The notes under the pieces are model-generated. The model saw only the letters and a program-made list of their open reading frames with translations, was not told the origin of the DNA and did no database searches. From assembly GCA_019347795.1 (NCBI GenBank), contig JAHWKS010000337.1, positions 1 through 6,586 of the forward strand: a DNA stretch of 6,586 nucleotides. Direction: 5' to 3'. A program made the position numbers and the translations under genes. Below are positions 5,792-6,586 of the stretch, piece by piece. The DNA comes from Planctomycetota bacterium (GTDB taxonomy: Bacteria > Planctomycetota > Planctomycetia > Pirellulales > Pirellulaceae). Within the stretch, counting starts at the first letter, position 1; every line of letters starts with the position of its first letter.

Positions 5792-5837
5792 AATGGACAG
5801 CCGAGACTCAGACATGTCCGAGTTCGGCCTGTCCATT
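5792..5837. repeat. 46-base near-perfect palindrome overlapping the membrane-protein stop codon
   Basis: The segment is symmetric about 5814/5815. The outer nine bases match perfectly (AATGGACAG against CTGTCCATT), as does the centre GACATGTC, and 18 of 23 symmetric positions are strict complements. It overlaps two bases of the minus-strand stop codon (5836-5838). As minus-strand RNA it would fold into a hairpin directly after the membrane-protein gene, followed by TTTGT, so it may end or protect that transcript; as DNA it could be a binding site for a dimeric protein. Confidence 0.7.
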
Positions 5838-6396
5838 ATCCACCTGCGGCACGCGCGACTCGCCGCCGCTGACCAGACGATAGCAGGCTCGCCACCACCG
5901 CTCCCAGGCAAGCGATCACGATTGCCCAGAGGGAGTGACCGATGTCGGCGAAGCTTTGAAACGATACCGCCGGCGCTCCGCCCTTCATCGCGTTCCAAGA
6001 CCGTATGCGACCGCTGCCGCTCACGATCATTTCACCGCCGGCAGCGCCGTCAGTGAAGACTACGGTTTGGAGTACGGAGCCGCCCTGTTCATCGGCCCCG
6101 TGAGCGAACTCGTAAAGCCAAGTAAGGGCCTCCTCCGTAAGCAGGTCATCCCGCACGTTCACGGCTGGAATCATCACGAGCAACACGTACACCCACCCGA
6201 ACACTGCGAAGCCGGTTGCCAGGGCCCGTCGTTCACCTCGCCAGATGATCGCGGCGAGCGTCGCCGTCAGGAGCAACCCCAGCATGAGCGTCACCATAGA
6301 TTCCCGCCAAAGGTCAGTGGCGTTGGCGAGAGCGGCACAGCCCAAGGCGGCGAACGACACGAGTCCTAGCAATGCGGCTAGTGAAAATCGGAACAT
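5836..6396 (-). CDS. Predicted inner-membrane protein, four transmembrane helices
   Basis: A 186-residue protein of unknown function. Hydrophobic segments lie at about residues 4-25 (starting FSLAALLGLVSFAALGC), 34-52, 60-78 and 155-173; a polar region at 80-150 lies between helices three and four and contains FTDGAAGGEMIVSGSGRIRS. The protein ends in a basic tail (GQRRRVARAAGG). The start MFRFSL followed by an Ala/Leu-rich helix is, from memory, typical of a widespread small membrane-protein family in planctomycetes. The ATG at 6396 is preceded by AAAGGA (6405-6410) at eight bases, a good ribosome-binding site. It lies 43 bases downstream of the partial gene at the right edge, same strand, so the two are probably cotranscribed. 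Its stop codon is embedded in the 46-base palindrome. The first helix could act as an uncleaved signal anchor; Cys20 is not in a convincing lipobox. Confidence 0.82.
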   Translation of the reverse strand: MFRFSLAALLGLVSFAALGCAALANATDLWRESMVTLMLGLLLTATLAAIIWRGERRALATGFAVFGWVYVLLVMIPAVNVRDDLLTEEALTWLYEFAHGADEQGGSVLQTVVFTDGAAGGEMIVSGSGRIRSWNAMKGGAPAVSFQSFADIGHSLWAIVIACLGAVVASLLSSGQRRRVARAAGG

Positions 6397-6439
6397 AGAC
6401 GAGATCCTTTATTGCCCCGGATTCTGGCACTCCACCCGA

Positions 6440-6586
6440 CTATTTCTTCCCCTCCTCAATGAAGAAAACCTGCGAGGTCGGCAGGTCGAGGCATGCCACC
6501 CACCGGCCCTGCCACAGTCGTCGCGCCGCGATGGACATCTCGTACGTGGCGACGGGCGTCCAGCCGTCCTCGCGTACGAAAACCGC
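6440..6586 (-). CDS. C-terminal 48 residues of an unknown protein, truncated by window edge
   Basis: Translating the minus strand from the window edge in the frame that ends at the TAG at 6440-6442 gives 48 residues without interruption, starting AVFVREDGWTPVATYEMS and ending FFIEEGKK. The composition looks like a soluble protein, with several aromatic residues and beta-like alternation (GRWVACLDL). I do not recognise the family. The stop lies 43 bases before the ATG of the membrane-protein gene, which has its own ribosome-binding site, consistent with one operon. The start and most of the gene lie beyond the right edge. Confidence 0.6.
   Translation of the reverse strand, partial: AVFVREDGWTPVATYEMSIAARRLWQGRWVACLDLPTSQVFFIEEGKK

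Larger units (their letters stand above)
5560..5835. other. Gene-free region rich in inverted repeats
   Basis: This 276-base stretch separates the stop of the membrane-protein gene from the start of the DNA-binding-protein gene, both on the minus strand. Frames on either strand here are short and protein-unlike. It holds the dyads listed separately (5631-5708, 5721-5790 with 5764-5788 inside it, and most of 5792-5837) and presumably the promoter of the DNA-binding-protein gene, although I cannot point to convincing -35 and -10 boxes. Confidence 0.7.

Noticed and set aside
5560..5837. Inverted repeats as a CRISPR array or insertion sequence
   Set aside because: There are no regularly spaced direct repeats, no transposase frame and no target-site duplication.
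5570..5998. A minus-strand frame spanning the dyad region into the membrane-protein gene
   Set aside because: It overlaps the convincing membrane-protein frame in another register and translates to unpatterned Arg/Ser/Pro-rich sequence.
5935..6369. A plus-strand frame opposite the membrane-protein gene
   Set aside because: It is a His/Pro-rich translation typical of the antisense of hydrophobic coding sequence; the minus strand has the start, ribosome-binding site and helices.

Overview
The window looks like chromosomal DNA from a planctomycete, probably of the Pirellulales or Gemmatales type. The reasons are the generally high G+C, a remnant of an iduronate-2-sulfatase-type sulfatase, a four-helix membrane protein starting MFRFSL of a kind I associate with that phylum, and a DNA-binding protein (HTH, NUMOD3-like segment, Myb-like end) whose architecture I also associate with it. 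This assignment rests on recalled families, not on a marker gene.

Left part, plus strand. A 5'-truncated S8 (subtilisin-like) serine protease with an intact Asp/His/Ser triad runs to 1724. It resembles IetS, the protease of the two-gene IetAS system (AAA+ ATPase plus subtilase) described for plasmid stability and phage defence. Any ATPase partner would lie left of the window. Sixty-nine bases later comes an ADP-ribosylglycohydrolase of the DraG/ARH family, with a TTG start fixed by a strong Shine-Dalgarno sequence. After it, about 2807-3621 is a decayed sulfatase gene: both ends are missing and the reading frame is broken twice.

Right part, minus strand. From 6586 down to 3636 six genes point the same way. 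They are a partial unknown gene, a four-helix membrane protein, the DNA-binding protein, a two-TPR protein, an 82-residue unknown, and a 96-residue protein ending in a DnaJ-like zinc ribbon. The last of these ends 14 bases from the recognisable end of the sulfatase remnant, so the two sides converge there.

The 276 bases between the membrane-protein gene and the DNA-binding-protein gene (5560-5835) hold no convincing gene but four dyad structures. These are a 78-base segment bounded by 10-base inverted repeats, a pair of 8-base inverted repeats enclosing a plus-strand terminator-like hairpin, and a 46-base near-palindrome overlapping the membrane-protein stop codon. No tRNA, rRNA, CRISPR array or transposase gene was seen. 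The best candidates for a less described system are the IetS-like protease with its ADP-ribosylglycohydrolase neighbour, and the DNA-binding-protein locus with its dyad-rich upstream region.
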